From NCBI GenBank assembly GCA_937924775.1, contig CALDUT010000001.1, positions 124,001 to 188,000 on the forward strand: a stretch of DNA of 64,000 nt, given 5' to 3'. The notes under the pieces were generated by a model, which worked only from the letters and a program-made list of their open reading frames with translations, was not told the origin of the DNA and ran no database searches. This stretch comes from an uncultured Gemmata sp. Lineage in GTDB: Bacteria > Planctomycetota > Planctomycetia > Gemmatales > Gemmataceae. Positions 1 through 9,135 of the stretch are shown in pieces. Position 1 is the stretch's first letter. Every line of letters starts with the position of its first letter. Made by a program: the position numbers and the translations under genes.

Positions 1-799
1 TCGCGGCAATAATGGTGTCCGGTTGGCGGTGGATCGTGCCACGCCAGCGGGCGTCTTGCTGGCGAATGGCTTCGGCACCGCTGGCCAGTAAGCCGGCGAT
101 CACCGCATGAATTCGGTCGCCGGAATCTTCGATCACTTGAACGAAAAAGGGTGTGCCCAAAAGCCACGCAATCTCGGCCGCTTCGCCTTCGACCAGTTGT
201 GGATGGCCGGTGGTGAATTCACCAGCGAATGCTGCCCGCGTCTGGTGGTTCGAGAGGGCTGGGAAGATCGCGGCTTCTGCCCCAGCGTAGCCGGTGTGCG
301 GATCGAAACGCCGCCCCGTCAGCAGGATGACGAAATCCGCTTCCACCACCGAACGGTTCAGATACAACCGACGCCCGGCTTTGGTTGTGGCTAAATAGGC
401 ATGCTTGCAGGCATCATTCGGATCGTGGATTTCCGTGGTGATACCGGCGAATTCCGCGGGCATGTCACGAATCCATCCCTCCGGTGATCCGGGGGGAGAA
501 ACAACAGTGACCGCCTGGGGGGGGATACCCACTCGACCCAAATAGCGGATCACTTCGGCCAGCATTTCGGCTAAGTGCGGCAAACGCGGCTCGATGACGA
601 TAGCGATCCGGTCGTCGGGCGTCAGGGCTCGGCGGAGGGGTTCGAACTGATAGGGATTCTCCAAAGCGGCTTCGATCAACTGGGCGGGGGTGCGGTCGGT
701 GGGCGCGTAGGGTTTCTGATGCAGCCGAACGGCTTGGGCCGCGGTCAGCGTCAACCGCCACGGCTCCCCACCCACGATCAATTCCACGGGTGTGGTCAT
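1..799 (-). CDS. LarA-like (DUF2088, lactate racemase N-domain) protein, partial
   Basis: The gene reads leftward and its 3' end lies outside the window, so only about 266 N-terminal residues are visible. They resemble the N-terminal domain of nickel-dependent lactate racemase LarA (DUF2088): a segment DDRIAIVIEPRLPHLAEML is followed by an alternating beta/alpha region and then GRRFDPHTGYAGAEAAIFP. LarA enzymes racemise 2-hydroxy acids with a nickel-pincer nucleotide, but many planctomycete homologues are uncharacterised, so the substrate is unknown. Two ATG codons compete. The one at 799 has GAGGA six bases upstream, while the one at 805 abuts it, so 799 is preferred. It is divergent from the aldehyde dehydrogenase gene, with about 100 bases between them. 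The Ni-binding His residues cannot be checked fully on this fragment. Confidence 0.7.
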   Translation of the reverse strand, partial: MTTPVELIVGGEPWRLTLTAAQAVRLHQKPYAPTDRTPAQLIEAALENPYQFEPLRRALTPDDRIAIVIEPRLPHLAEMLAEVIRYLGRVGIPPQAVTVVSPPGSPEGWIRDMPAEFAGITTEIHDPNDACKHAYLATTKAGRRLYLNRSVVEADFVILLTGRRFDPHTGYAGAEAAIFPALSNHQTRAAFAGEFTTGHPQLVEGEAAEIAWLLGTPFFVQVIEDSGDRIHAVIAGLLASGAEAIRQQDARWRGTIHRQPDTIIAA

Positions 800-823
800 A
801 GGCATTCCTCACGACAGTTGTCC

Positions 824-829
824 ATTATA
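824..829 (-). promoter_or_regulatory. Candidate -10 box (TATAAT) for the LarA-like gene
   Basis: An exact TATAAT is present on the minus strand, 18-24 bases before the two possible starts. No good -35 box lies 16-18 bases further upstream, so the promoter is a sequence-based guess. Confidence 0.35.
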
Positions 830-901
830 CACTGCCGGAGCTTCCGGGTTTCATCCTGGGCCGCGGTCGCGTAGAATGCGATAGCGGAAAGGAGATCAAC
901 C

Positions 902-2416
902 ATGACCTCTCCCATGGCGTTCGCCCCAGTGGCCGGTCGGTTGCTCATTGGTGGCCAATGGTTGCCCCCTCGGGACGACTTCCCCAGCCGCAGCCCGGCC
1001 GATCTCGATATGGTGATCGGGACGTTCCCCCAGGCCAGCCCAGATGAAGTGCAAGCAGCCATTGAGGCGGCCCGGGCCGCCTTTCCAACGTGGCGGCGCA
1101 GCTCCCGGATTGTGCGGGCAGAAGCCTTCGACCGGTTGGCGCAACTCATCAAACGCGACACCGACGCGCTTGCGGAATTGATGGCCCGTGAATGCGGCAA
1201 AAACATCACCGAATGCCGAGCCGAGGTTGTGGAGGGTCTGCACATGGTGCAGTACGTTTTCGGCAAGGGGCGTGAAGGCATTTATGGGGACGTTGTCGCT
1301 TCGGAAATCCCGGAAAAGGATGCCTATGTCCGTCGCAAGCCGTGGGGCGTCGTCGCGGTCATCACACCGTGGAATTTCCCCTTTGCCGTGCCCTTGTGGA
1401 TGCTCGGCCCCAGTTTGCTCGAAGGCAATACCTGTGTTTTCAAGCCCAGTGAAGAAACCGCGGCTGTCGGGCAGCGGCTCATCGAGCTGTTCCTCGAAGC
1501 CGGTTTTCCTCCGGGAACTGTCAATCTTCTCCACGGTTCCGGCGCCGTCGGTGAAGCGATTGTCCAAAATCCCGGTGTGAATGTAGTATGCTTCACGGGG
1601 AGTTATGCCGTTGGTCAGCGGATCCAGGAAATTTCCGCGAGTATTCCCAATCGTATTGTCGCGGCAGAAATGGGCGGCAAGAATGCGGTGATTGTGTGTG
1701 ACGATGCCCGCTTCGATTTGGCCGTCAATGCGGGCATCCTGTCGGCCTTCAAAACCACCGGGCAACGGTGTGTGTCCGCAAGCCGGATCATTGTTCATGA
1801 ATCGCTCCTGGATCGTTACGCGAAGGCTTTCACCGAACTGGCGCAACGCCTTCGCTTTGGTGAACCGCTAGACCCGAAAAATTTCGCAGGTCCACTCGTA
1901 AACCGGCAGGGGGTCGAGAAGGTTCTGAGCTACAACGCCTTGGCCCGGCAAGAGGGGGTGAAAATCCTCCTCGATGGGACCGAATGCGGTAGCAAAGGCT
2001 GCTTTGTGCAACCGTTCATTTATATCAGTCAAGCCAATCCCCGCTCGCGGGTGCTTCGCGAAGAGGTCTTCGGCCCCCATGTGGCCCTGATCCCCTTCCG
2101 AACCGATGAAGAAGCTGCCGAAATTTACAACGACACCGAATACGGCCTCTCTCTGGCCGTGATTACGGAAAGTTACCGCCGCATGCGGTTCTTCCGCGAC
2201 GAATGCGACTACGGCATGGCTTATGTAAACCTCCCTAGTATCGGGGCGGAAGTTCATCTGCCATTTGGCGGCGTGAAGAAAAGCGGCAACGGCCACCCCA
2301 GCGCCGCCGGACTGATCGACGTGGTGACGCACAAGACCGCGTTCACCATCAATCATGGTACTGATATCAAAATGGCCCAAGGGCTGACCACCGCCATCGA
2401 CGGCGGACCAGCCTAA
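902..2416 (+). CDS. Aldehyde dehydrogenase (semialdehyde dehydrogenase type)
   Basis: NAD(P)-dependent aldehyde dehydrogenase of 504 residues, the usual family length. Visible hallmarks are PWNF (about 156-159), the nucleotide-loop FTGS (231-234), the general base Glu256 in EMGGK, and the nucleophile Cys290 in TTGQRCVS. The C-terminal segment AEVHLPFGGVKKSGNGHPS is typical of dehydrogenases that oxidise amino-acid-derived semialdehydes. The next gene is a class III aminotransferase 27 bases downstream, so the pair probably deaminates an omega-amino acid (GABA, lysine or ornithine type) and oxidises the resulting semialdehyde. Start: AAGGAG lies 7 bases upstream of the ATG. The exact substrate cannot be told from sequence, so no symbol is given. 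Confidence 0.93.
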   Translation: MTSPMAFAPVAGRLLIGGQWLPPRDDFPSRSPADLDMVIGTFPQASPDEVQAAIEAARAAFPTWRRSSRIVRAEAFDRLAQLIKRDTDALAELMARECGKNITECRAEVVEGLHMVQYVFGKGREGIYGDVVASEIPEKDAYVRRKPWGVVAVITPWNFPFAVPLWMLGPSLLEGNTCVFKPSEETAAVGQRLIELFLEAGFPPGTVNLLHGSGAVGEAIVQNPGVNVVCFTGSYAVGQRIQEISASIPNRIVAAEMGGKNAVIVCDDARFDLAVNAGILSAFKTTGQRCVSASRIIVHESLLDRYAKAFTELAQRLRFGEPLDPKNFAGPLVNRQGVEKVLSYNALARQEGVKILLDGTECGSKGCFVQPFIYISQANPRSRVLREEVFGPHVALIPFRTDEEAAEIYNDTEYGLSLAVITESYRRMRFFRDECDYGMAYVNLPSIGAEVHLPFGGVKKSGNGHPSAAGLIDVVTHKTAFTINHGTDIKMAQGLTTAIDGGPA

Positions 2417-2443
2417 CCTTTGCGGTTGAGGAGAACCTGACCG

Positions 2444-3811
2444 ATGTTTCAGTTCGACCACCTGACGGTTCCCGACATCCGCACCCCCCTTCCGGGGCCT
2501 AACGGGGCCGAATTACTCGCTCGCGACAAAAAATACGTTTCACCCTCCTACACGCCGGCGTATCCGCTGTTTGTGGAGAAAGCCAGCGGTTGTGTCATTC
2601 AGGATGTCGACGGCAACCTGTTTCTCGACTTCACCGCCGGGATTGCGGTCACCAATACGGGGCATTGCCATCCGGACGTCGTCGCGGCGATTCAGGATCA
2701 GGCAACGAAGCTCATCCACATGAGTGGTACCGACTTCTACTACCGCCCGCAAATCGACCTGGCCGAAAAACTCGCCACCATCGCCCCCGGACCGACCCCG
2801 AAGAAAGTTTTCTTTTGCAATAGCGGGGCCGAAGCCTTGGAAGGGGCTTTGAAGCTGGCGCGATGGCACACGAAACGCAACCGCGCCGTGGCCTTCTTCG
2901 GAGCCTTCCACGGCCGCACCTATGGGGCCATGTCACTTTCGGGTTCGAAACTTGTCCACCGCCGGGGCTTCTCCCCCCTCGTACCCGATATTCACCATGT
3001 CAACTTTCCGCGGCAGTGCCCCGAAGGCGGTGTGTGCCGCGACAAGTGCCGCTTGGTGGCCGAACTCGAAGACACGATCTTCCGCCGCACTGCACCGCCG
3101 GAGGAAGTGGCCGCGATTTTCGTTGAACCCATCCAAGGGGAAGGCGGTTACTACCCCATCGCTCCAGGATGCTTGCCCGCATTGCGACAATTGTGCGACA
3201 AACACGGGATTTTGCTTGTCGTTGACGAAGTTCAATCGGGTATGGGACGCACTGGTAAGCTGTTCGCGGTGGAACACTATGGTGTCGAACCCGACATCAT
3301 CTGTTCGGCCAAAGGCATCGCCAGCGGCATGCCCTTGGGGGCCATCATTGCGAAAGCCAATGTCATGGATTGGCCCCCGGGCAGTCATGCCAGTACCTTT
3401 GGCGGTAACCCGGTGAGCTGTCGGGCCGCACTGGTGACAATCGAGCTATTGGAACGAGAATACATGGCCAACGCCACCGCTCGCGGGGAACAACTCCGCG
3501 CAGGACTCCGCGAATTGGCCCAAAAACACCCGGTGCTGAGCGGCGTTCGTGGTCTGGGGCTGATGACGGCCGTGGATTTGCCATCGCCCGGTTACCGCGA
3601 GAAAGTCATTCAAACGGCTTTTCATCGCGGCCTGTTATTACTGGGTTGTGGTGAAGCGGCCATTCGCTTCTGCCCGCCCCTATGCGTTTCCGCTCAACAA
3701 GTGGCGATGGCATTGACCATTCTCGATGGCGTACTCGGGGCTGTAGAAATCGCCAAACCCCCAACGACTACCGCGCAGCTGATCGTTCAAAACACCCCAA
3801 CCGGAGCCTGA
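2444..3811 (+). CDS. Class III PLP aminotransferase (GABA/acetylornithine type)
   Basis: Fold-type I aminotransferase of 455 residues. It shows the PLP-phosphate region NSGAEA (126-131), GEGG (232-235), the cofactor Asp in DEVQSG (261-266) and the Schiff-base Lys290 in SAKGIASGMPLG. It most resembles the GABA/ornithine/acetylornithine aminotransferases, and its partner upstream is a semialdehyde dehydrogenase, so a catabolic omega-aminotransferase is likelier than arginine biosynthesis. A short insertion around 192-202 carries three Cys (CPEGGVCRDKC), which is unusual to the eye and might bind metal or simply be a family feature. A GAGGAG site lies about 11 bases before the ATG. Downstream, a weak hairpin (ACACC/GGTGT, 3821-3836) separates it from the convergent stress-protein gene. 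Confidence 0.92.
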   Translation: MFQFDHLTVPDIRTPLPGPNGAELLARDKKYVSPSYTPAYPLFVEKASGCVIQDVDGNLFLDFTAGIAVTNTGHCHPDVVAAIQDQATKLIHMSGTDFYYRPQIDLAEKLATIAPGPTPKKVFFCNSGAEALEGALKLARWHTKRNRAVAFFGAFHGRTYGAMSLSGSKLVHRRGFSPLVPDIHHVNFPRQCPEGGVCRDKCRLVAELEDTIFRRTAPPEEVAAIFVEPIQGEGGYYPIAPGCLPALRQLCDKHGILLVVDEVQSGMGRTGKLFAVEHYGVEPDIICSAKGIASGMPLGAIIAKANVMDWPPGSHASTFGGNPVSCRAALVTIELLEREYMANATARGEQLRAGLRELAQKHPVLSGVRGLGLMTAVDLPSPGYREKVIQTAFHRGLLLLGCGEAAIRFCPPLCVSAQQVAMALTILDGVLGAVEIAKPPTTTAQLIVQNTPTGA

Positions 3812-3866
3812 CACCACAAAACACCGCGATTGGTGTAACCTGTCGACAACGACAAAAGACGATGGA

Positions 3867-4325
3867 CTACGCAGACTCGGTCAGCGGCCGTACGGTCAGA
3901 ACTGGGCATGGAGCTTGTCGAACAATCATCTCGGCAACGCTGCCCAGCAACACCCGCAGAATTCCGGTTCGGCCGTGTGTACCAATACAGATCAGATCAG
4001 CCTTGAGATCGTTCGCGGCTGCAATGATTTCAGCAGCCGGTGAACCGATCCGCACTTCCGCACGGGGCTGAAGATCGTCCAATTGTTCAGAGGCGATCAC
4101 GTTCGCCAATCCCTGCTTGCCGGATGCCACCATCGCCTCCAAATCGGCCAAGGGCGCTGGGGTCGGCATCACCGCATCTGGCAGTGCCAGAATCGTGTCG
4201 GGCACAACATGCAACAGGATCAATTCAGCCGAGAATTTCCTCGCCAATTCCGCAGCGTAACCGACAGCAGGCAGAGCATATTCGCTGAAATCCGTGGGAA
4301 CCAGGATGCGGCGAATGTTGACCAT
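3867..4325 (-). CDS. Universal stress protein (UspA family)
   Basis: Single-domain Usp of 152 residues. The ATP-binding signature G-x2-G-x9-G-S is present as GTHGRTGILRVLLGS (115-129), and the N-terminal RRILVPTDFSE is the usual first strand with its Asp. Proteins of this class are cytoplasmic dimers that bind ATP and respond to stress or energy state. The gene is monocistronic, convergent with the aminotransferase, and sits just downstream of the AT-richer block. ATG at 4325 is used. There is only a weak GAGG upstream. Confidence 0.93.
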   Translation of the reverse strand: MVNIRRILVPTDFSEYALPAVGYAAELARKFSAELILLHVVPDTILALPDAVMPTPAPLADLEAMVASGKQGLANVIASEQLDDLQPRAEVRIGSPAAEIIAAANDLKADLICIGTHGRTGILRVLLGSVAEMIVRQAPCPVLTVRPLTESA

Positions 4326-4367
4326 GGTGGCTGCCTCGAAGTGGTGACTATCGGTATGTTACCCGAA

Positions 4368-5207
4368 CTATGACCGCATGAAACGCTCAAAATCGTCGCG
4401 AATACTGCGGGTGACCAACCCCTCGGTTCCAGAACCGATGACGACATTGTCGATACGAACGATACCGATGACCCCGCAAGCCGTACCAACGATAAAGACT
4501 TCGTCCATCATCTTGAGCTGTGCCAAGGTCAATGGTTGTTCGATTGGCGTTCGATGCAATGCATCAAGCACGTTGCGTATAAAATCCAAGGTACCATTCT
4601 CAGGTTGCCCCGCGGTCATAACAATCTGATCATGCTGCACCGCAAACAAACATCCCTCCGTCGAACTGGCGATGTGGCCAGTACGCGTCGGAAACAAAGC
4701 CTCTAAACAGCCTTGTGCCAGGGCATAGCGCTTGGCCTGAACAATGTGCAATTGATTCAGGGTACGATAGCGATGGGCTGGGTTTTCCAAGTCTAGCGAT
4801 AAAGGAGCGATCACGCCGTGAAGACCATGGCCATACAACTCTCGTGGGAATGGATGATACTCCTCAGCGATGATGATAACGTGCGGATCGAGTTTCCGCG
4901 GATCAGGACCCAGCGTGCCAACTCCACGTGTTACAATAATTCGGACGTAGGCATCTGAACGTTGATTTTCCTTCGCTAAAGATAAAGCCGCAGATTGCAA
5001 CTCCAGGTGCGAATACGGGATGTCGATACCGAGTGCATCGGCTGCCTGAAATAGAGAATGAGCGTGACAATCGAATGCGGGAATTCGGGAATCAACAATC
5101 CGGAAATGCTCCCAAACACCGTCGCTGTAGAGAAACCCATGATCAAAAACATTGATCGATGCGTGAATTTTCTCAAGGAATCGACCGTTCACCCAGACCT
5201 GTGACAT
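4368..5207 (-). CDS. Class IV PLP aminotransferase (branched-chain / D-amino acid type)
   Basis: Fold-type IV aminotransferase of 279 residues, matching the usual length of about 280. The N-terminus (VNGRFLEKIHASINVFDHG) and the LNQLHIVQAK segment with the likely PLP Lys match the IlvE/D-alanine aminotransferase/aminodeoxychorismate lyase family. The usual E-x-S-x-S-N-I-F element is altered to STEGCLFAV, so the substrate is unclear. The gene is markedly AT-rich compared with genes on either side (see the AT-rich block finding). No Shine-Dalgarno site precedes the ATG. A TATAAT lies about 11 bases upstream, suggesting a very short leader. Confidence 0.88.
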   Translation of the reverse strand: MSQVWVNGRFLEKIHASINVFDHGFLYSDGVWEHFRIVDSRIPAFDCHAHSLFQAADALGIDIPYSHLELQSAALSLAKENQRSDAYVRIIVTRGVGTLGPDPRKLDPHVIIIAEEYHPFPRELYGHGLHGVIAPLSLDLENPAHRYRTLNQLHIVQAKRYALAQGCLEALFPTRTGHIASSTEGCLFAVQHDQIVMTAGQPENGTLDFIRNVLDALHRTPIEQPLTLAQLKMMDEVFIVGTACGVIGIVRIDNVVIGSGTEGLVTRSIRDDFERFMRS

Positions 5208-5217
5208 AATTATTACA

Positions 5218-5223
5218 ATTATA
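5218..5223 (-). promoter_or_regulatory. Candidate -10 box (TATAAT) for the class IV aminotransferase
   Basis: An exact TATAAT on the minus strand ends 10 bases before the ATG at 5207, which would give a leaderless or nearly leaderless transcript. The surrounding DNA is AT-rich, so chance occurrence is possible. No convincing -35 box was found. Confidence 0.3.
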
Positions 5224-5293
5224 AGTGGAGAGGTAATGTAAAAAGTCGCGATGCATATGTTACCGTGATAGATTGTAGCCTGCTGGAGAAATA

Positions 5294-6028
5294 TTAAACA
5301 GTAATGAGCAGTTGAGCAGTGGATGACGACGGGAGTAATCCGGGATCGTCTGTAATCTGACCATTACACATTCGAACGACACGATCCGTCATCGGTACAA
5401 TATCCAGGTTGTGTGTGACCATGATAATCGTCACTCCTTCTTCGCGGTTGATTTCCCGAAGAAGTTGAATGATAACACGCCCGCTGTCAGCGTCGAGATT
5501 GCCAGTCGGTTCGTCAGCCAGCAACACGCGTGGATTCATGATTAGCGCCCGAGCAATCGCGGCCCGTTGCATCTCCCCGCCGGAGAGTTCGCGGGGGCGA
5601 TGCTTTATACGAAGGCTCAGACCAACTTTCTCAAGCAGCTCATGCGCACGCTTGCGCCATTGCCGGCGTGTTTGCCACCAATTCATGAACGAATGAGCGA
5701 CATACGCCGGCATCAAGACGTTGTCTAGTGTCGAAAGTTCTGGGAGCAGGTGATAAAATTGAAAAATATAGCCGAATGTCCGGTTGCGAAGTCGATCACG
5801 TTCTTTGGATGGTAAGTTATCGATTCTCTTGCCGTCGAGTATAATCTCTCCAGAATCAGGCTTATCTAGAACGCCAAGGAGATGCAATAGTGTACTTTTT
5901 CCAGAACCAGAGGCGCCAACAATGCTGAGAAATTCGCCTGTATGGACTTCAAGATTTAACCCGTTGAGAACGCGCACTTCAACCGCATCACGTCGGTAGG
6001 TTTTCCAAATATCTCGCGCCATCAACAT
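5294..6028 (-). CDS. ABC transporter ATP-binding protein, LolD/MacB type
   Basis: ABC ATPase of 244 residues with Walker A GASGSGKST (38-46), Q-loop Gln90, signature LSGGEMQ (148-154), Walker B VLLADEP (168-174) and H-loop VTHN. The LolD/MacB/FtsE type is shown by the short length, the D-loop GNLD and the neighbouring FtsX-type permease upstream (6114-7580). Together they likely form a cytoplasmic-membrane machine that extracts lipoproteins or exports a substrate to the periplasm. The pair shares the AT-rich composition of this block. ATG at 6028 is used, and an in-frame ATG at 6022 is an alternative. Confidence 0.93.
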   Translation of the reverse strand: MLMARDIWKTYRRDAVEVRVLNGLNLEVHTGEFLSIVGASGSGKSTLLHLLGVLDKPDSGEIILDGKRIDNLPSKERDRLRNRTFGYIFQFYHLLPELSTLDNVLMPAYVAHSFMNWWQTRRQWRKRAHELLEKVGLSLRIKHRPRELSGGEMQRAAIARALIMNPRVLLADEPTGNLDADSGRVIIQLLREINREEGVTIIMVTHNLDIVPMTDRVVRMCNGQITDDPGLLPSSSTAQLLITV

Positions 6029-6113
6029 GATGTTAGGATCCTGTTTAAATACGTCGGAAATACCTTTATAGCAACTTTATTTTTTTTGATTTCAGTAAAT
6101 TCTGAATACGCGC

Positions 6114-7580
6114 TCATTCAAATCGCAGAGCTCGTACTGGATGCAATGACGCTGCATGCCAAGCTGGTATCAAGCTGAATAACATAGCTGTCGCCACAGC
6201 TCCAGCATCAATGAGAATTATCGTCCAAGAATCAATATTCGTTGGTATTTCCTTGAAGTAGTAGACATCGCGTGGAAAGACTGCACGACCGGTGAGACCC
6301 GACAATACTGCTTCGATTTCATTGATATTGTTCGTGATACATACTCCCATCAGCGTACCGAGGGCACAACCGACTGTTCCAAGTAACAAACCATATCCAA
6401 TAAAAATCTGCAGCACCCCCCAATTACTTGCGCCAAGAGATTTCATGATCCCAATATCACGATATTTTTCACTCACAATCATGGTGAATATTGCCAAAAT
6501 GCTAAAACCAGCTACACCTACTATCATAAAGAGTAACAGATTCAGAATGCCGCGTTCCACATCGATGGCCGCGAGCAGTGGACCTTGATGTTCTTCCCAC
6601 GTCGCAATCCGCACTTCTGGGGAATTCCGGAATAGCGTTCTCAATTCTTTGGTGACAATGTCCTTATCCCGTTCGTAATTCGTGAGTTTGATCTGAAACG
6701 CGGTGGCACGACCGATCATCCCGCGGATTCTCTGCAATTGATCTAGTGGAACAAATACGAAGCTCTGATCGTATTCGCTCATCTCCGTTTTCAAGTAATC
6801 CGTGACCAGGAAACTCCCCCAGACCGGTTTCAGCTCTTGCCCCCCTGCTGTTGTAATGATGACATCATCCCCTTCTTCTAATGCGACTTCTTCAACAGTT
6901 TGTCCTTTGTCATCACGATAACGGAAATGAGCGATGGCATAACCGACGATAGCGCCGTAGGGTTTTGGCTGTGGAATGCCTTTATCAATTTCCATATTTG
7001 GTGGCGGCACTGCATTAGGGTCATCTATATTCATTTTCGTTGGCTGCGCTAGTGAGCTGGCTGCTTGAAATTCAAATTGCTTTCGATTCCATTCATGACG
7101 TTGGATAGCTTCTGCTGTCAAATCGAAGCTAGGAGTAGCTGATCCTTTTTGCCGAACGAGATATTCGGCAAATCCCCCCACAGCAGCCCGGCTTTGTGGG
7201 TCTATACCAATTAATCGTACAGGTTTTGCTATCACAGTACCGCGGTAGCGGAATTGCAGTATCGCAAAAGTTTCAATCGTGGGTGTTATCGCTTGGATCC
7301 GGTCCCGCAGGATCTCGTTGCTTTTGATTTTTACGATCATCTGCTCGGGGGTTAGCGGATAACCATTTTCGTCCAAAACCTCAAAACCGTCGGTCCGCTC
7401 GGTGTCGATGACGACGTCCGAGAGGATGCCATGCAGCCGGTCTTTGAGTTTTGTACTGAATCCGCTCATCACTGCATTGACGACGATCAGCGTAGCGACG
7501 CCCAGCATCACACTCACAATGCACACAAACGCGAGATACCGCGTTTGCAAATAACGCGCACACAATAATATTTTGTACAC
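6114..7580 (-). CDS. LolC/LolE-type ABC permease (FtsX/MacB fold)
   Basis: Permease of 488 residues. The N-terminal amphipathic stretch leads into the first membrane helix (YLAFVCIVSVMLGVATLIV, about 18-36). A large periplasmic domain of about 300 residues follows, then three C-terminal helices of the FtsX domain (from LLLFMIVGVAGFSILAIF onward). The order is typical of LolC/LolE and MacB. The ATPase partner is 85 bases downstream. The start is a GTG at 7580 with no clear Shine-Dalgarno; the nearby upstream ATG is in another frame. The gene is AT-rich (two sampled 60-base lines inside it are 37 and 43 percent GC). Confidence 0.88.
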   Translation of the reverse strand: MYKILLCARYLQTRYLAFVCIVSVMLGVATLIVVNAVMSGFSTKLKDRLHGILSDVVIDTERTDGFEVLDENGYPLTPEQMIVKIKSNEILRDRIQAITPTIETFAILQFRYRGTVIAKPVRLIGIDPQSRAAVGGFAEYLVRQKGSATPSFDLTAEAIQRHEWNRKQFEFQAASSLAQPTKMNIDDPNAVPPPNMEIDKGIPQPKPYGAIVGYAIAHFRYRDDKGQTVEEVALEEGDDVIITTAGGQELKPVWGSFLVTDYLKTEMSEYDQSFVFVPLDQLQRIRGMIGRATAFQIKLTNYERDKDIVTKELRTLFRNSPEVRIATWEEHQGPLLAAIDVERGILNLLLFMIVGVAGFSILAIFTMIVSEKYRDIGIMKSLGASNWGVLQIFIGYGLLLGTVGCALGTLMGVCITNNINEIEAVLSGLTGRAVFPRDVYYFKEIPTNIDSWTIILIDAGAVATAMLFSLIPAWHAASLHPVRALRFE

Positions 7581-7987
7581 AGGATGCGTCCCATTCGCTG
7601 CGGCTCACGCCGCTACTTACTCTTTCCTGCTTGTAGCAAGATTCATGACTTCGGAAAAGCCGAACTGAAAGACGGCTGTTAGCCCCCCTATGGCATAACC
7701 AGCAATATGTTAACTTTTGTTCATTATGTGCAATGAACCGGCAATGTCAAGAAAAAAAAAAGCAAAATAAACGGGATGGGATTCTCAACCCCGTTGTTGC
7801 TCAAGAGGACCTGTTACATGAAGGGACGTACGAGGTCTGAACGCGAGCCATACCTAGCAATGGCTCGTTGGGGAGGCAAAAAGGTAGCTGCCGCGTGGGG
7901 AATTCACTGGTCGAATCTATCAGCTCAATAACTTTGTGCTGGAATTTTTCGGACGATACGGTTATTTGAGCTGCGATGCCATAACTT
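7581..7987. other. 407-base intergenic region without a gene
   Basis: Lies between the LolC-like start and the end of the kinase gene, both on the minus strand. It includes an A-rich run near 7750 and no credible ORF, tRNA or strong hairpin that I can see. It probably holds the promoter of the LolC/LolD genes. Confidence 0.6.
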
Positions 7988-9016
7988 CTAGTGCGACGTG
8001 CCCGCGACGGTGGCGATGGCTTGCCTCAGTTCCTCGTAGTTCTGGGGGCGATCGTTGGGATTCTTGGCCAGCATCCACAGGCACAAGTCCGACAACAGCA
8101 TAGGAATACCGGCAGCCCGCTCCACTGGAGGCACTGGTGGCGTATTAAGATGCTGGAAGATGATCTGCACGCGATTACGGCCTTCGAACGGCAACCGCCC
8201 GGTGAGGGCTTCGTAGAGTGTGACGCCCAGGGAATAAATATCCGCCCGGTGATCGACCACGCTGGCATCCTTGGCCTGCTCCGGGGCCAGGTATGCGGCA
8301 GTACCGGCCAGTTCTGGACCGGTGCGTTCCCGCGTCGCTTCGAGAGCGTCGGCCTTGGCTAAGCCGAAATCGATGAGCTTGGCATACCCATGAGGTCCGA
8401 CGAGAATGTTATCCGGCTTGATGTCGCGGTGGACCAAACCGGCCCGCCAAACGGCCCCCAGAGCCTCGGCCATCTGCGAAATGATGTACAAGGCCCACGC
8501 TGGCGGTAACGCGCCACCTATGCGTAGCAATTCCCCCAACGGCCGCCCTTCAAAAAATTCTGTGACCAAATATGGCCACCGCGGATCAAAGCCCAGATCG
8601 ATGAAGCGAATCACGCGCGGATGCTTCACCCGGGCCAAAGCGGCCGCTTCCATCCGCAGTTGTTTCATCGCGGCATTACGATCATAAACATTGGCCCAAT
8701 TGAGAATCTTGAGGGCCACTGGCCTTGAGCGAGGCCGATCCCAACCGCGAAACACAAAGCACGAAACCCCTTCCCCCAGTTTTTCTTGCAACAGATAGCC
8801 GCCCACCTCCAGACCCACTTCCGGCGGCGGGGCAGCGGGTTCACTGGCCAGCGGGCGTGCGGGGGGATGAGCGATCGTGTGGGTATCGCCGGTGCTAGCC
8901 TGCGATACCGTCGCGGCATTGGCGGCGACAGGGGTTTCGAGGTTGGGCGGCGACATGGGGGGGCACAGCGAGGGAACAATTCCTCGGGTGAACGACGACT
9001 TGTCATTCCCCATCAT
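7988..9016 (-). CDS. Hanks-type Ser/Thr protein kinase
   Basis: Eukaryotic-like kinase of 342 residues. After a Pro/Ala-rich N-terminal tail of about 70 residues the catalytic domain runs to the C-terminus. It has glycine loop LGEGVSCFVFRG, Lys103 in VALKIL, catalytic HRDIKPDN (196-203), DFG (216-218) and GTAAYLAPEQ (238-247), so it should be active. There is no transmembrane helix or extracytoplasmic sensor, so it is probably cytosolic, unlike many planctomycete kinases with PASTA or WD40 tails. The frame stays open further upstream but would overlap the carboxypeptidase gene, so the tandem ATG at 9016/9013 is chosen. There is no Shine-Dalgarno, and the ATG near 8959 is an alternative. Confidence 0.92.
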   Translation of the reverse strand: MMGNDKSSFTRGIVPSLCPPMSPPNLETPVAANAATVSQASTGDTHTIAHPPARPLASEPAAPPPEVGLEVGGYLLQEKLGEGVSCFVFRGWDRPRSRPVALKILNWANVYDRNAAMKQLRMEAAALARVKHPRVIRFIDLGFDPRWPYLVTEFFEGRPLGELLRIGGALPPAWALYIISQMAEALGAVWRAGLVHRDIKPDNILVGPHGYAKLIDFGLAKADALEATRERTGPELAGTAAYLAPEQAKDASVVDHRADIYSLGVTLYEALTGRLPFEGRNRVQIIFQHLNTPPVPPVERAAGIPMLLSDLCLWMLAKNPNDRPQNYEELRQAIATVAGTSH

Positions 9017-9135
9017 TTTTTCGTCGGGCTTGGTACGCACGGGCTGACATCCGCCCAGGGATCGTGCCGTCCGGGAGGATGACCAACAAATGAACAGTGT
9101 GTGCGTCCGCCGGTCATTGCAGCCGACATTCGACT

